Origin: Rhodocyclales bacterium
GTDB taxonomy: Bacteria > Pseudomonadota > Gammaproteobacteria > Burkholderiales > Rhodocyclaceae
Direction of reading: 5' to 3'
Assembly: GCA_016235745.1 (NCBI GenBank)
Contig: JACRJA010000053.1
Location: 51,318 to 115,317, forward strand
DNA length: 64,000 nucleotides
Below, piece after piece: positions 35,973 to 48,512 of this stretch. Numbering within the stretch: the first letter of the stretch is position 1; every line of letters begins with the position of its first letter. The notes under the pieces are model-generated. The model made no database searches, was not told the DNA's origin, and saw only the letters and a list, made by a program, of their open reading frames with translations. The position numbers and the translations under genes were made by a program.

Positions 35973-36806
35973 TCAGCCCCCGAGGGCGGCGCGCAGGCGC
36001 AGATACACCGCCTGCGCGTCCGGGCGCACGCCGCGCCAGAGAAAGAAGCTCTCGGCGGCTTGCTCCACCAGCATTCCCAGCCCGTCGGCGGTCTTCGCGC
36101 CGTGCCGCGCCGCCTCGCGCAGAAAAGGCGTGGGGCTGGCGCCGTACATCATGTCGTAGACGAAAGGTCGCGCGGCGAAGAGCTCCGACGGCAGCGGCGG
36201 GATCTCGCCGGCGAGGCTCGCGCTGGTGGCGTTGATCACCAGGGTGAAGGGAGGGCGCAAGGCGTCGAAGGGGCGCGCTTCCAGCGCCACCTCATGGGAA
36301 GCGGCAAGCGGCGCGAAAGCCCGGGCGAGCGCCTCGGCGCGGGCAGGCGTGCGGTTGGCGATGACGAGACGCTGCGGCCGCTCGCGCAGCAGCGGTCCCA
36401 GCACGCCGCGCGCGGCGCCGCCCGCGCCTACGAGCAGCACTTCGGCTCCCGCGAGCGGCACGCCGTGGCGCAGCTTCAGGTCGCGCACCAGGCCCGCGCC
36501 GTCGGTGTTGTCGGCCAGAAGCCGCCCCTCGCGCGCGATGAGCGTGTTGGCCGCCCCGGCCTCGCGCGCGCGCGGCAGGGCCTCGTCGGCCAGCGCCAGC
36601 GCCTCTTCCTTGAAGGGCAGCGTCACGTTGGCGCCTCGCCCTCCCTCGGCGAAGAAGCGGCGCACGGCCTCGGCAAAGCCGTCCGCGCCGGGATCGATCG
36701 CCTCATAGTCGAGATCCTGCCCCGTCTGCCCGGCGAAGGCGCGGTGGATGAAGGGCGACTTGCTGTGCACCACCGGATGGCCGAAGACGGCGTAGCGGTC
36801 GGTCAT
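35973..36806 (-). CDS. aroE: Shikimate dehydrogenase
   Basis: A 277-residue NADP-dependent enzyme that reduces 3-dehydroshikimate to shikimate. The substrate site motifs are YAVFGHPVVHSKSPFIH and NVTLPFKEEA with its catalytic lysine, then NTDGAGLVRDL. The cofactor loop is GAGGAARGVL, followed by the NRTPARAEAL motif for NADP. It follows tonB by 2 bases in the unit rnb-tonB-aroE. Confidence 0.95.
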   Translation of the reverse strand: MTDRYAVFGHPVVHSKSPFIHRAFAGQTGQDLDYEAIDPGADGFAEAVRRFFAEGGRGANVTLPFKEEALALADEALPRAREAGAANTLIAREGRLLADNTDGAGLVRDLKLRHGVPLAGAEVLLVGAGGAARGVLGPLLRERPQRLVIANRTPARAEALARAFAPLAASHEVALEARPFDALRPPFTLVINATSASLAGEIPPLPSELFAARPFVYDMMYGASPTPFLREAARHGAKTADGLGMLVEQAAESFFLWRGVRPDAQAVYLRLRAALGG

Positions 36807-36808
36807 GC

Positions 36809-37711
36809 TCAGTTCCCCTGCAGGCGCGATTCGCGGGTGAAGGTCCAGGTGCGCTTGATGACGATCACGTCGGTGTCGGCGCGGATCTCCGGAGGAAAGG
36901 GCGCGTAAGGGGCGCCGAGCCGGACGATGCGCAGCGCCGCCTCGTCGAGCACCGGCTGGCCGGAGGACCGTTCGATGCGCGCGTCGATCAGCTCGCCGTC
37001 GGCGCGGATCGACACCGACATGAGGAGGCTGCCGTAGAGTCTGCCGCGGGCTTCCTCGGGGTAGTTGAGGGTGCCGATGCGCTCGACTTTCAGCCGCCAG
37101 TCCTCGATGTAGCGTGCGAAGCGGTATTCCCTGACGTTGGCGCCGAAGAAACGCTTGCGCGGTTGTCCCGCCACGGCGCGTTCCGTGTCGTCGAGCGCCG
37201 CGTGCAGGCGGGCGACGCTCGCCGTCTGGTCGAGCAGATCGAGGCCGCTCGGCGTCGGCGTGGTCGGGGCGGTGGGCTCGGGGGCGGAAGGGGTCGCCTT
37301 TTCAGGGGAGGGGCGGCTCAGCTTGCGCTTGGTCGCGCTGGCTGTTTCCTGAGGGCGGCTGCGGGCCTCGATCGGGCTGTCGCTGGGGCGCTCGCGTTCG
37401 AGAGGGGGCTGGTTCGTGGTCGGAACGGGGGCGGTCTTCTCGGTGCCGCCGCCGGCAAGCGAAGTCTGGGCCAGGGCTTTTGCCTCTTCCGGCCTCGAGC
37501 GGCTGTAGGCATTGACGAGGACGATCTCCAGCCCCTCGTCTTTCTGCGCCGCGAGCCGGGCTTGGGGCGGAACGAAGCCCAGGGAGAGCAGCAGGGCATG
37601 CAGGGCGAGGGACAGGAAGAGCGCCCAGGCCAGGGGGGAGCGCCGCCACTGCCGCCAGGTGTGCGTTGCGGCATCGCGCAGGGAAAAAAGCTGCGGCAAA
37701 GGCGGGTTCAT
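36809..37711 (-). CDS. tonB: TonB-family energy transducer
   Basis: A 300-residue TonB-like protein. It has one transmembrane segment near residues 28-47, a long proline/charged periplasmic spacer (about 60-160), and a C-terminal domain (205-300) with YIEDWRLKVERIGTLNYPEEARGRLYGSLLMSVSIRADG, the TonB C-terminal fold. It would transmit the proton motive force to outer-membrane receptors; no ExbB/ExbD genes are nearby. Its start overlaps the rnb stop by 4 bases. Confidence 0.88.
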   Translation of the reverse strand: MNPPLPQLFSLRDAATHTWRQWRRSPLAWALFLSLALHALLLSLGFVPPQARLAAQKDEGLEIVLVNAYSRSRPEEAKALAQTSLAGGGTEKTAPVPTTNQPPLERERPSDSPIEARSRPQETASATKRKLSRPSPEKATPSAPEPTAPTTPTPSGLDLLDQTASVARLHAALDDTERAVAGQPRKRFFGANVREYRFARYIEDWRLKVERIGTLNYPEEARGRLYGSLLMSVSIRADGELIDARIERSSGQPVLDEAALRIVRLGAPYAPFPPEIRADTDVIVIKRTWTFTRESRLQGN

Positions 37712-39621
37712 GGTTCCACGATGAGGGTGGCGGTCGAGTCGGGGGATTCTTCTTGCGAAAGGAGACGCCGGAAACGCAGCCGAAGTTCCATCTCGACGAG
37801 ATCGATGCGCTCGACTTCCAGCTCGACCCGCTGGCCCGAATCGGTGGGCGGCAGGGAGGGAACCTTGGCGACGAGCGGGAGCCGCTCACAGCGCACGAGG
37901 TCGTCGCGTAGCACCGTGGCGGTGAGGCGCTCCACCCGGTGCTGGCGCAGCCAGCGCAGACACCAGTAGCGTTCCATGTGGCGCTGGAATTCCTGGTAAG
38001 TGGCGTAGGCCGTCTCGAACTGGCGCACGATGCCGAGCAGCTCTTGCCCCCGTTCGGAAAAAGGAGCGGGCGTGCCGCGCACGGTGGCGAGGAGCTGCAT
38101 CTGGTTGACCAGATCGACGTAGCGGCGCAGGGGCGAGCTCGACCAGGCGTAGCAATCCACCCCCAGACCCTCGTGGCTCTCCGCTTCCAGCGCCATGCGC
38201 ACCTTGCCGCCGGCGGGTTGAACGCGATAGATGCCCGGCAGTCCATGCTCCGCCAGGCGCTTGCCCCAGGTCTGGTTCGTGAGGATGGCGAACTCGCTCA
38301 CCAGCTTGTCGATCGGCGCACCGCGCGGGCGCGGCGTGATGCTCACCCAGCCGGGACCGTCCTCCGTGACCCGTTCCCAATCGACGTGGAAGAGGTAGTC
38401 GACCTGGTTCGGCGTCACCGAAGCCTTGCCGCGTCCCGCTTCGAGCACGGTGGCGAGCTCCCACAGCAGCTTGAGCTCGTCGCGCCAGGGCAAATCCTCG
38501 GGCAAGGCTTCCTGCAGCGTTTCTTCGTTGAAGAACGGCTCCAGGGCGTGCAGGCGCAGGTTGGCCGCGATCGGCACGCGCTCGAGTCGCGTCTCCATGC
38601 CCTGGATGGCGAGCGAGGCGTCGACGTCGAGATACAAGGAGAGGGCGGGCGGGACGTGGCCTTCGGCCAGGGTGAAGCGATCGACCACATCGGGCGGCAG
38701 CATGGTGATCTTGCGCCCCGGCATGTAGACGGTGGACATGCGGGCGCGGGCGATGGCATCGATCGCATCCCCGGGGGAAAGCCCCAGAGCCGGCGAGGCG
38801 ATATGCACGCCGATGCGCCAGCCGCCGCCGGGGCGGCGGGTCACGGAGAAGGCGTCGTCGATCTCGGTGGTCGACACGTCGTCGATCGAAAACGCCTGCA
38901 CCTCGGCCAGCGGCAGATCCTCGGCGGGGAGCGGTTCCGGATGTTCGGGGAATTCCAGCCCTTCGGGGAAGACCTCGAAGAGGAAGCGGCCGAAGTGGTA
39001 GTCGTGCGTCGAGACGATCGCGCCGACCGAGAGCAGCAGCTGGGCCGTCGAACAGCGCAGGGCGACGCTGGCGGCTTCCAGCGCCTGGGTTTCCGGACGG
39101 TTGCGGTCGGGCCGGTAGAGGAGCTGCGGCAGGGCCGCGGCGATCTCCTCGGGCAGACGTCCGGCCACGAGCTCATCGCGCATGCGCTCGATCGCCTCCT
39201 GGCGCTTGCGTTTCTTCTCCAGGCCGGCAAGCGCCGCTTGCAGGATCTCGGCCGGCGCCTTCTGGAATCGCCCCTTGCCCTTGCGGTGGAAGTGGATCGG
39301 CGAGGCGTGCAGGCGCAGCAGCAGCGCCGCCGCTTCGACCGCGGAGGGTTCGGCGCCGTAGTATTCCCGTGCAAAGTCGAGATAGGAAAACTCTTCCTCG
39401 CCGCATACTTCCCACAGGAAGTCGGTATCGAGCGCTTCGGCCTGGCGCTGGGCTTCGTCGAGCAGCGCCTGCGGTTCCGGTTCGCGGAAGGTGAGGAGTA
39501 CGGCGTTGCGCTTGATCTTCAACCGGCGGCCGGAAGGAAGCTCGACGTGCAGCGTGGCCTCCTGCTCCGAGACGAGCGTGCCGGCCTTGAACGCGCCGGA
39601 CTCTTCAAAAAGGACGAACAT
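37708..39621 (-). CDS. rnb: RNB-domain exoribonuclease (RNase II/R family)
   Basis: A 637-residue ribonuclease. The catalytic aspartates are in FSIDDVSTTEIDDAFSV (about 240-256), and the RNA-clamping arginine region is WSSSPLRRYVDLVNQ (near 525). It has an unusual N-terminal domain instead of two clear cold-shock domains; the short FVLFEESGAFKAGTLVSEQEA start is shared by betaproteobacterial RNase II-like proteins. Probably degrades mRNA 3' to 5'. It opens the rnb-tonB-aroE unit and is divergent from the carbonic-anhydrase-like gene. Confidence 0.85.
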   Translation of the reverse strand: MFVLFEESGAFKAGTLVSEQEATLHVELPSGRRLKIKRNAVLLTFREPEPQALLDEAQRQAEALDTDFLWEVCGEEEFSYLDFAREYYGAEPSAVEAAALLLRLHASPIHFHRKGKGRFQKAPAEILQAALAGLEKKRKRQEAIERMRDELVAGRLPEEIAAALPQLLYRPDRNRPETQALEAASVALRCSTAQLLLSVGAIVSTHDYHFGRFLFEVFPEGLEFPEHPEPLPAEDLPLAEVQAFSIDDVSTTEIDDAFSVTRRPGGGWRIGVHIASPALGLSPGDAIDAIARARMSTVYMPGRKITMLPPDVVDRFTLAEGHVPPALSLYLDVDASLAIQGMETRLERVPIAANLRLHALEPFFNEETLQEALPEDLPWRDELKLLWELATVLEAGRGKASVTPNQVDYLFHVDWERVTEDGPGWVSITPRPRGAPIDKLVSEFAILTNQTWGKRLAEHGLPGIYRVQPAGGKVRMALEAESHEGLGVDCYAWSSSPLRRYVDLVNQMQLLATVRGTPAPFSERGQELLGIVRQFETAYATYQEFQRHMERYWCLRWLRQHRVERLTATVLRDDLVRCERLPLVAKVPSLPPTDSGQRVELEVERIDLVEMELRLRFRRLLSQEESPDSTATLIVEP

Positions 39622-41255
39622 GGAACGATGTCGAATGGCTTGATCGTCGGCAGTTTACCCGAAATCGGCGCGATGGCGGAAAAGACACGGCGTAGCGGCT
39701 CAAGTTTTCCTCGCGCCGGCCGATAATGCAGACAACGAGCTTCGTCGGGCCGAGAGGGGGGAAACGGCGCATTATGGACGCGATGAAAGGAAGGAAAGGG
39801 CGCTGGCGAGGCCTGCTCGTGCTCCTCGCGCTGGGCGCGCTCAGCCAGGCGGCGCTCGCCGGGTGGCAGACGGTGGCGCGCGACCGCGATCGCCTGGTCC
39901 AGATCGATTCTGCCACCTTGATCCCGGCCGAGGGCGGCATCAAGGTGGTATGGGGGCGCGTCGTCTTCAACGCCAACGAAGCCAAGCGCCGCGGTTACGC
40001 CTCCGTCAAGGCGCTCAACCGCTTCGACTGCCAGCACCGTACGTACACCACCGTCAAACGGGTGTACCTCGACGCCAACGACCTGCCGCTCTTCGAGGAG
40101 ACCATTCCCAAGTCGGAGACGACACCCATTCCCCCCGGCTCGGTCGACGAACGGCTGTGGATGGTAGTCTGCCGTCCGCCTACGCCGGAAGAATTGAGCC
40201 GCATCGCCCAGGAAGCCCTGAGCTCGGCGCAGAGCGCGATGGAAGGGGCTGCGGCCCAAGAGCCCCCGCCGCCGGCAGGAAAACCCTTTCCCTTGGGTGT
40301 CGACCTCGTCGATCCTTCCTCCTTGCCGCCCGAAGTGGCAATGCTGCCGCTCCCCACGCCGCAGCCTGCCGTCACCCCGCCGGTGAATCGTCCCGAGACC
40401 ACCCCGCCGCCCTCTGCCGTGGCGCCTCGGCCCCGTGCGCCGGCGCCGACCACTGCGTCCGCTCCTGCGGTGGGGCGCCCTGCGGACGTTTCCGTGCCCG
40501 CGGCCACTTCCCCGCCTCCGGTGCCCCAGGAAGCATCCTCTGCCGGGGCCACTGCAGCCCGCCGGCCGGCCGTTGCCCGCCGCCCAGCCCCTTCGGGCAA
40601 GAACATCGCGACAAACCGGCCCTCGCCGGGCGAATGGACCTACGCCGACGGCCCCGCCGGACCCGCACGCTGGCACCTCCTCTCGCCCGACTGGCGCCTG
40701 TGCCGCGAGGGCAAGCGTCAATCCCCCATCGCGCTCGAAGGGGCGAGCCCGGCCGACCTTCCTCCGCCGTTTTTCCGCTACCAGCCCAGCCGGGTCGTCC
40801 TGAAGCAGGACAAGACGGGCCTGGTGCTTGAACCCTCGCGGGAACAGCGCCTGGGTTGGGAAGGAAAATGGTACCGGCTCGAGCGCATCAGCTGGCATCA
40901 TCCCGGGATGCACCGGCTCGGCGTGCGCGTCGCCCTGGGGGAACTGATCCTACAGCATCGGGCGGAAGATGGCTCCCGCCTCTTCGTAACCCTGCGCGCG
41001 GTGGCTGCCGAGCGCACCCATCCGCTGCTCGCCGCGCTGGCGGACTGGGCAGGGCAGGGAAGCGCCGCGCCGCGCGAATTGCCGCTCGACCTGCGCACGC
41101 TCGAGCCGGTCGACGTCGCCTATTTCACCTACGAAGGCTCCGAACCTTGGCCGCCGTGCCGTGAGGACGTGCGCTGGATCGTCTTCCGCGAACCGCTCGA
41201 GGCGGAACCCGCCGCGATCGCCCCGCTCACCCAGGGGCCGCGCACCAGTCGCCCG

Positions 41256-43157
<1,902 letters not shown>

Positions 43158-43167
43158 CGGCCCGGCG

Positions 43168-45129
<1,962 letters not shown>

Positions 45130-45981
45130 TTATAGCCAGAGTGCGTGGAAGTGATGCAGCGGCCCATGCCCGCGGCCGACGGCAAGGGCGCCGCTTGCCG
45201 CGATCGCCCCCTGCAGATAGCGGTGCGCCGCGGCCACCACCTCGCGCATCGCCGCATCGGTGAGCGGCGAGCCGGCCTGGGCGGCGAGCGCCGCAATCGC
45301 CGCGGCGTAGGTGCAACCGGTGCCGTGCGTGTTCTTCGTCGCCGCCTTGGGCGCGACGAATTCATGCAGGTGCGCGCCGTCGAAGAGGAGATCCACCAGT
45401 TCACTGCCCGGCAGGTGCCCTCCCTTCAGGAGCACCCAGTGCCCGTCCTCGGCGGGCAGGAGCCGGCGCAGCGCCTCGGCCGAGCGGATCATCTCGCGCC
45501 GGCTCTCCGGCGCCGTGCGCCCCAGCAGCACCGCCGCCTCCGGCAGGTTGGGCGTGATCACGGTGGCCAGCGGCAGCAGCGCCTCCGCGAGCGCGCCCAC
45601 CGCCTGCCGGTCGAGGAGCGCATCCCCGCTTTTGGCCACCATCACCGGATCGACCACCAGCACCGGGCTTTGCCCCTGCGCCTGCCAGTGGGCGAGCCGC
45701 TCGGCCGCCGTCTCGATCACCGCGGCGGTGGCGAGCATCCCTGTCTTGGCGGCGGCAATGGCCACGTCGGCGAAGAGCGCGTCGAGCTGCGCGCGCAGGA
45801 AGTCCACCGGCGGCACGTGGACTGCACTTACGCCCTCGGTGTTCTGCGCCGTGAGCGCGGCGACCACCCCGCAGCCGTAGGCGCGCAGCGCCGTGAAGGT
45901 CTTGAGGTCGGCGTAGAGACCGGCGCCGCCCGACGGATCGATGCCGGCGATGGAGAGCACGTTGGGCACGGCCTCAGGCAT
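45130..45981 (-). CDS. thiD: HMP/HMP-P kinase ThiD
   Basis: A 283-residue ribokinase-fold enzyme that phosphorylates hydroxymethylpyrimidine (phosphate) twice. LSIAGIDPSGGAGLYADLKTF is the signature N-terminus; DPVMVAKSGDALL, LTPNLPEA-type ITPNLPEAAVLL and the anion hole THGTGCTYAAAIAALAA complete the active site. It starts 8 bases inside the end of rpoH and continues into thiC, so thiamine genes are transcribed behind a heat-shock sigma factor gene. Confidence 0.94.
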   Translation of the reverse strand: MPEAVPNVLSIAGIDPSGGAGLYADLKTFTALRAYGCGVVAALTAQNTEGVSAVHVPPVDFLRAQLDALFADVAIAAAKTGMLATAAVIETAAERLAHWQAQGQSPVLVVDPVMVAKSGDALLDRQAVGALAEALLPLATVITPNLPEAAVLLGRTAPESRREMIRSAEALRRLLPAEDGHWVLLKGGHLPGSELVDLLFDGAHLHEFVAPKAATKNTHGTGCTYAAAIAALAAQAGSPLTDAAMREVVAAAHRYLQGAIAASGALAVGRGHGPLHHFHALWL

Positions 45982-46870
45982 GGGCGGGCACTCCTGCGTT
46001 CATGCCCTGCGTCAGCCACGCCCGCAGTTTCTTCATCGCCGCCGCCTCGATCTGGCGGATGCGCTCGGCCGAGACGCCGTACTCCGCCGCTAGCGCCTGC
46101 AGCGTCTCCGGCTCCTCGGCAAGCCAGCGCCGGCGCACGATGTCGGCGCTGCGTGCATCGAGCCGGGAAAGGGCCGCGCGCAGTCCCTCGTCGGCGAGCC
46201 AGTTCGCCTCGGCTTGCAGCACCGCCTCCTCGGGGGTGGCGCCGGGATCGGGCAGATAGGCGATCGGCGCGGGCAAGGCATCTTCTTCCCCCGCCGACGG
46301 CGCCTCCAACGGCACCTCCGCCCCGGCAAAGCGCGCCTCCATCTCCAGCACCTCTTCGGGCTTCACCCCCAACTCCTCGGCGATCGCCCGCGCCTCGGCC
46401 GGCTGCAGCGCGTTGCTCGAAGCTTTCAGGCGGCGCAGGTTGAAGAAGAGCTTGCGCTGCGCCTTGGTGGTGGCGATCTTGACGAGCCGCCAGTTGCGCA
46501 CGATGAATTCATGGATCTCCGCCTTGATCCAGTGCACCGCAAACGTGACGAGCCGCACGCCGCGCGTCTCGTCGAAGCGGCGAACCGCTTTCATCAGCCC
46601 CACGTTGCCTTCCTGGATGAGGTCGGCCTGCGGCAGCCCGTAGCCGAAATACTGCCGCGCGATCACCACCACGTAGCGCAGGTGCGCCAGCACCAGGCGC
46701 CGCGCCGCGTCGAGATCGCGCTCCAGGCGCCAGCGCCGGGCGAGCTCCTTTTCCTCCTCGGCGGAGAGCGGCGGGATGCGGCGCACCGCCTGCACGTATT
46801 GCTCCAGGCTCGAGACGGGGCTCGGCAAGCCCGCCGCGTATCCCTTCACTACGAGCGCACTCGTGGTCAT
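45974..46870 (-). CDS. rpoH: Heat-shock sigma factor RpoH (sigma-32)
   Basis: A 298-residue sigma-70-family factor. Region 2 is intact (NVGLMKAVRRFDETRGVRLVTFAVHWIKAEI) and the RpoH box is QRKLFFNLRRLK, which is diagnostic for sigma-32. Region 4 has LQALAAEYGVSAERIRQIEAAAMKKLR. I chose ATG 46870 (MTTSALVVKGY), because GGAGGA lies just upstream and homologues begin there; a longer frame adds 11 residues. A CIRCE element lies 35 bases upstream. thiD begins inside its last codons. Confidence 0.95.
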   Translation of the reverse strand: MTTSALVVKGYAAGLPSPVSSLEQYVQAVRRIPPLSAEEEKELARRWRLERDLDAARRLVLAHLRYVVVIARQYFGYGLPQADLIQEGNVGLMKAVRRFDETRGVRLVTFAVHWIKAEIHEFIVRNWRLVKIATTKAQRKLFFNLRRLKASSNALQPAEARAIAEELGVKPEEVLEMEARFAGAEVPLEAPSAGEEDALPAPIAYLPDPGATPEEAVLQAEANWLADEGLRAALSRLDARSADIVRRRWLAEEPETLQALAAEYGVSAERIRQIEAAAMKKLRAWLTQGMNAGVPAHA

Positions 46871-46904
46871 CCTGCTCCTCCGTTCGTTCGTGCATTCGCA
46901 CAAT

Positions 46905-46931
46905 TTAGCACTCGTGGCATGAGAGTGCCAA
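46905..46931 (-). promoter_or_regulatory. CIRCE element (HrcA operator) at the rpoH promoter
   Basis: TTAGCACTC (46905-46913), nine bases, then GAGTGCCAA (46923-46931) match the CIRCE consensus TTAGCACTC-N9-GAGTGCTAA at 17 of 18 arm positions. HrcA binds CIRCE and represses chaperone genes. Read toward rpoH, TTGGCA - 17 bases - CTAAAT can be taken as the promoter, so HrcA would block it directly. The element ends 34 bases before the rpoH start. Confidence 0.88.
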
Positions 46932-46944
46932 GTGAAGGAGTGGT

Positions 46945-46976
46945 TCCCTCATGTTGCGTTGATGCAACATGAGGGA
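46945..46976. promoter_or_regulatory. 13-bp inverted repeat containing the porin palindrome
   Basis: CCCTCATGTTGC (46946-46957) and GCAACATGAGGG (46964-46975) are exact complements, extended by one T-A pair, around the loop GTTGAT. The inner GTTGC-N6-GCAAC recurs upstream of the second porin. It lies 39 bases upstream of the putative -35 of porin 1 and could bind a dimeric regulator. Confidence 0.7.
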
Positions 46977-47007
46977 GGCGAGATTGGTCTATTCGTGGCG
47001 GTAGCGC

Positions 47008-47037
47008 TTGTCAAGGTTCGTGCCCCTGCGCAACAAT
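47008..47037 (+). promoter_or_regulatory. Putative promoter of porin 1
   Basis: TTGTCA (47008-47013) and AACAAT (47032-47037) are 18 bases apart. This would give a leader of about 95 bases before the first porin ATG. Confidence 0.4.
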
Positions 47038-47139
47038 GCACCTCAAGCTTCGCCAACATGGTGATGCTTTTCGGTGGGCGGAATCCTTGCGCCTCGTCCG
47101 CCCGAAACGGGCTTCCTTCTTGCAAGAGAGGAGAAACAC

Positions 47140-48255
47140 ATGCAAAAGAAACTGATCGCGCTGGCGGTGGCCGGCCTCGTCTCGGCGCCGGTGTTGGCGC
47201 AGTCGAACATCCAGATCTACGGGATCGCCGACGCCTACATGCAGTACGGCGATTTCATGGGTGACGACACGATGGGCGTCGGGTCCGGCGGCCTCATGGG
47301 TAGCCGGCTCGGTTTCCGCGGCGAGGAAGACCTCGGCAGCGGGCTCAAGGCGGTGTTCCTGCTGGAGCAGGGCTTCAACATCGACAATGGCCAATCCACC
47401 GCCATCTCCGGTGCCGACCGGGGTCAGTCTGGTGACGACGTCTTCACCCGCCAGGCCTACGTCGGCTTGAAAGGCAACTTCGGCCAGGTCGCGCTGGGCC
47501 GGCAGTACGCTCCGGGTTACTTCACCGGTGAGTACGACGCCCTGCTAAATGCCTATGTCAGCCCCATGAGCCTGCTGTCCAGTTTCACCGGGCTGACCAT
47601 CACCCCGAACTCGGCCGCGCGCTGGAACAACTCCGTCACCTACAACGGCACCTTCCAGTCGGTGAGCTTGGCCGGTATCTATTCGGCGGGGAACCAAGAA
47701 ACCGATGTCAAGAATGGTACTGACAACAACGACGACGACAAGTACGGCGTGTCGCTGAAGTACGACAACGGTCCGCTGAAAATCGGCGGCATCTATCAAG
47801 GGGTTAAATTCAACGATGGGCAGGACGACGAAACCCAGCAGGAATGGTTGGTCGGTGCCTCCTACAACTTCGGCATGGCCACGCTCGCGGGTTCCTACCA
47901 GCAGGGCCGCGACGTCGCGGGTGTGAACGGCCTCGACGTCGACCTGTGGCAGGTCGGCGTGATCGTGCCGGTGGGCGCGGGCAACATCCACGTCGCCTAT
48001 GCGCAAGCCGATGTCGACAAGGTGACTGGTGTTCTGTCGAACGACGTCAAGCCCAAGTCCTTTACCGTGGCCTACACCCATGCGCTCTCCAAGCGCACCA
48101 CCGGCTACCTCGGCTACACCAAGGTCGATTATGACGACCTGCTGTGGGGTGAGGCTGAGAATCTTGGCAGCGTTTCAAGCACGAACGGCCACGACACGAC
48201 AGAAAAAGTGGACGACACCGACCTCTTCTACGTTGGTATCAACCACAAGTTCTGA
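47140..48255 (+). CDS. Gram-negative porin 1
   Basis: A 371-residue outer-membrane beta-barrel of the Neisseria/Burkholderia general porin family. The signal peptide (MQKKLIALAVAGLVSAPVLA) is cleaved before QSNIQIYG, the typical first strand. GSRLGFRGEEDLGSGLKAVF, ARQAYVGLKG-type RQAYVGLKGNFGQVALGRQY and the C-terminal aromatic residue (NHKF) for Bam recognition are present. RBS GAGAGGAG precedes ATG 47140. A close paralogue follows after a terminator, so the pair arose by tandem duplication. Confidence 0.93.
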   Translation: MQKKLIALAVAGLVSAPVLAQSNIQIYGIADAYMQYGDFMGDDTMGVGSGGLMGSRLGFRGEEDLGSGLKAVFLLEQGFNIDNGQSTAISGADRGQSGDDVFTRQAYVGLKGNFGQVALGRQYAPGYFTGEYDALLNAYVSPMSLLSSFTGLTITPNSAARWNNSVTYNGTFQSVSLAGIYSAGNQETDVKNGTDNNDDDKYGVSLKYDNGPLKIGGIYQGVKFNDGQDDETQQEWLVGASYNFGMATLAGSYQQGRDVAGVNGLDVDLWQVGVIVPVGAGNIHVAYAQADVDKVTGVLSNDVKPKSFTVAYTHALSKRTTGYLGYTKVDYDDLLWGEAENLGSVSSTNGHDTTEKVDDTDLFYVGINHKF

Positions 48256-48284
48256 TACGCTTGACCGAAGGATAGCCGTTCTTG

Positions 48285-48315
48285 AAGGGAAGGGGCCTAG
48301 CCCCTTCCCTTTTTT
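48285..48315 (+). terminator. Rho-independent terminator after porin 1
   Basis: A perfect 12-bp stem, AAGGGAAGGGGC (48285-48296) with GCCCCTTCCCTT (48300-48311), loop CTA, followed by a run of T residues to 48315. It lies 30 bases after the porin 1 stop and separates the two porin genes. Confidence 0.93.
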
Positions 48316-48341
48316 CTCGTCCTGCTTCTGCGTTCGCGGCC

Positions 48342-48357
48342 GTTGCGCCGATGCAAC
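48342..48357. promoter_or_regulatory. GTTGC-N6-GCAAC palindrome upstream of porin 2
   Basis: GTTGC (48342-48346), GCCGAT, GCAAC (48353-48357). It matches the core of the inverted repeat upstream of porin 1, including the final GAT of the spacer, and lies 41 bases upstream of the porin 2 -35 box versus 39 in porin 1. Confidence 0.65.
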
Positions 48358-48398
48358 AGAACGTTGCTCGGACGTGGAGCGCATTCCTGGGGTTCTTC

Positions 48399-48427
48399 TT
48401 GCTTTGCCTCGCCGGGCTCGCGATAAT
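48399..48427 (+). promoter_or_regulatory. Putative promoter of porin 2
   Basis: TTGCTT (48399-48404) and GATAAT (48422-48427) are 17 bases apart, about 85 bases before the second porin's start codon. Confidence 0.55.
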
Positions 48428-48512
48428 CCGTCCACTTCGTCCGTGTAGAAGACGAGCGTTCGACGGAGAGGAGTTCCGCGGCGTTTTTTCGATCGAATGC
48501 AAGGAGAATTTC

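Noticed and set aside
46905..46931. A sigma-54 promoter (TGGCAC...TGC) at rpoH
   Set aside because: The GG-to-GC spacing is one base too short, and the same bases form a 17-of-18 CIRCE match, which explains them better.
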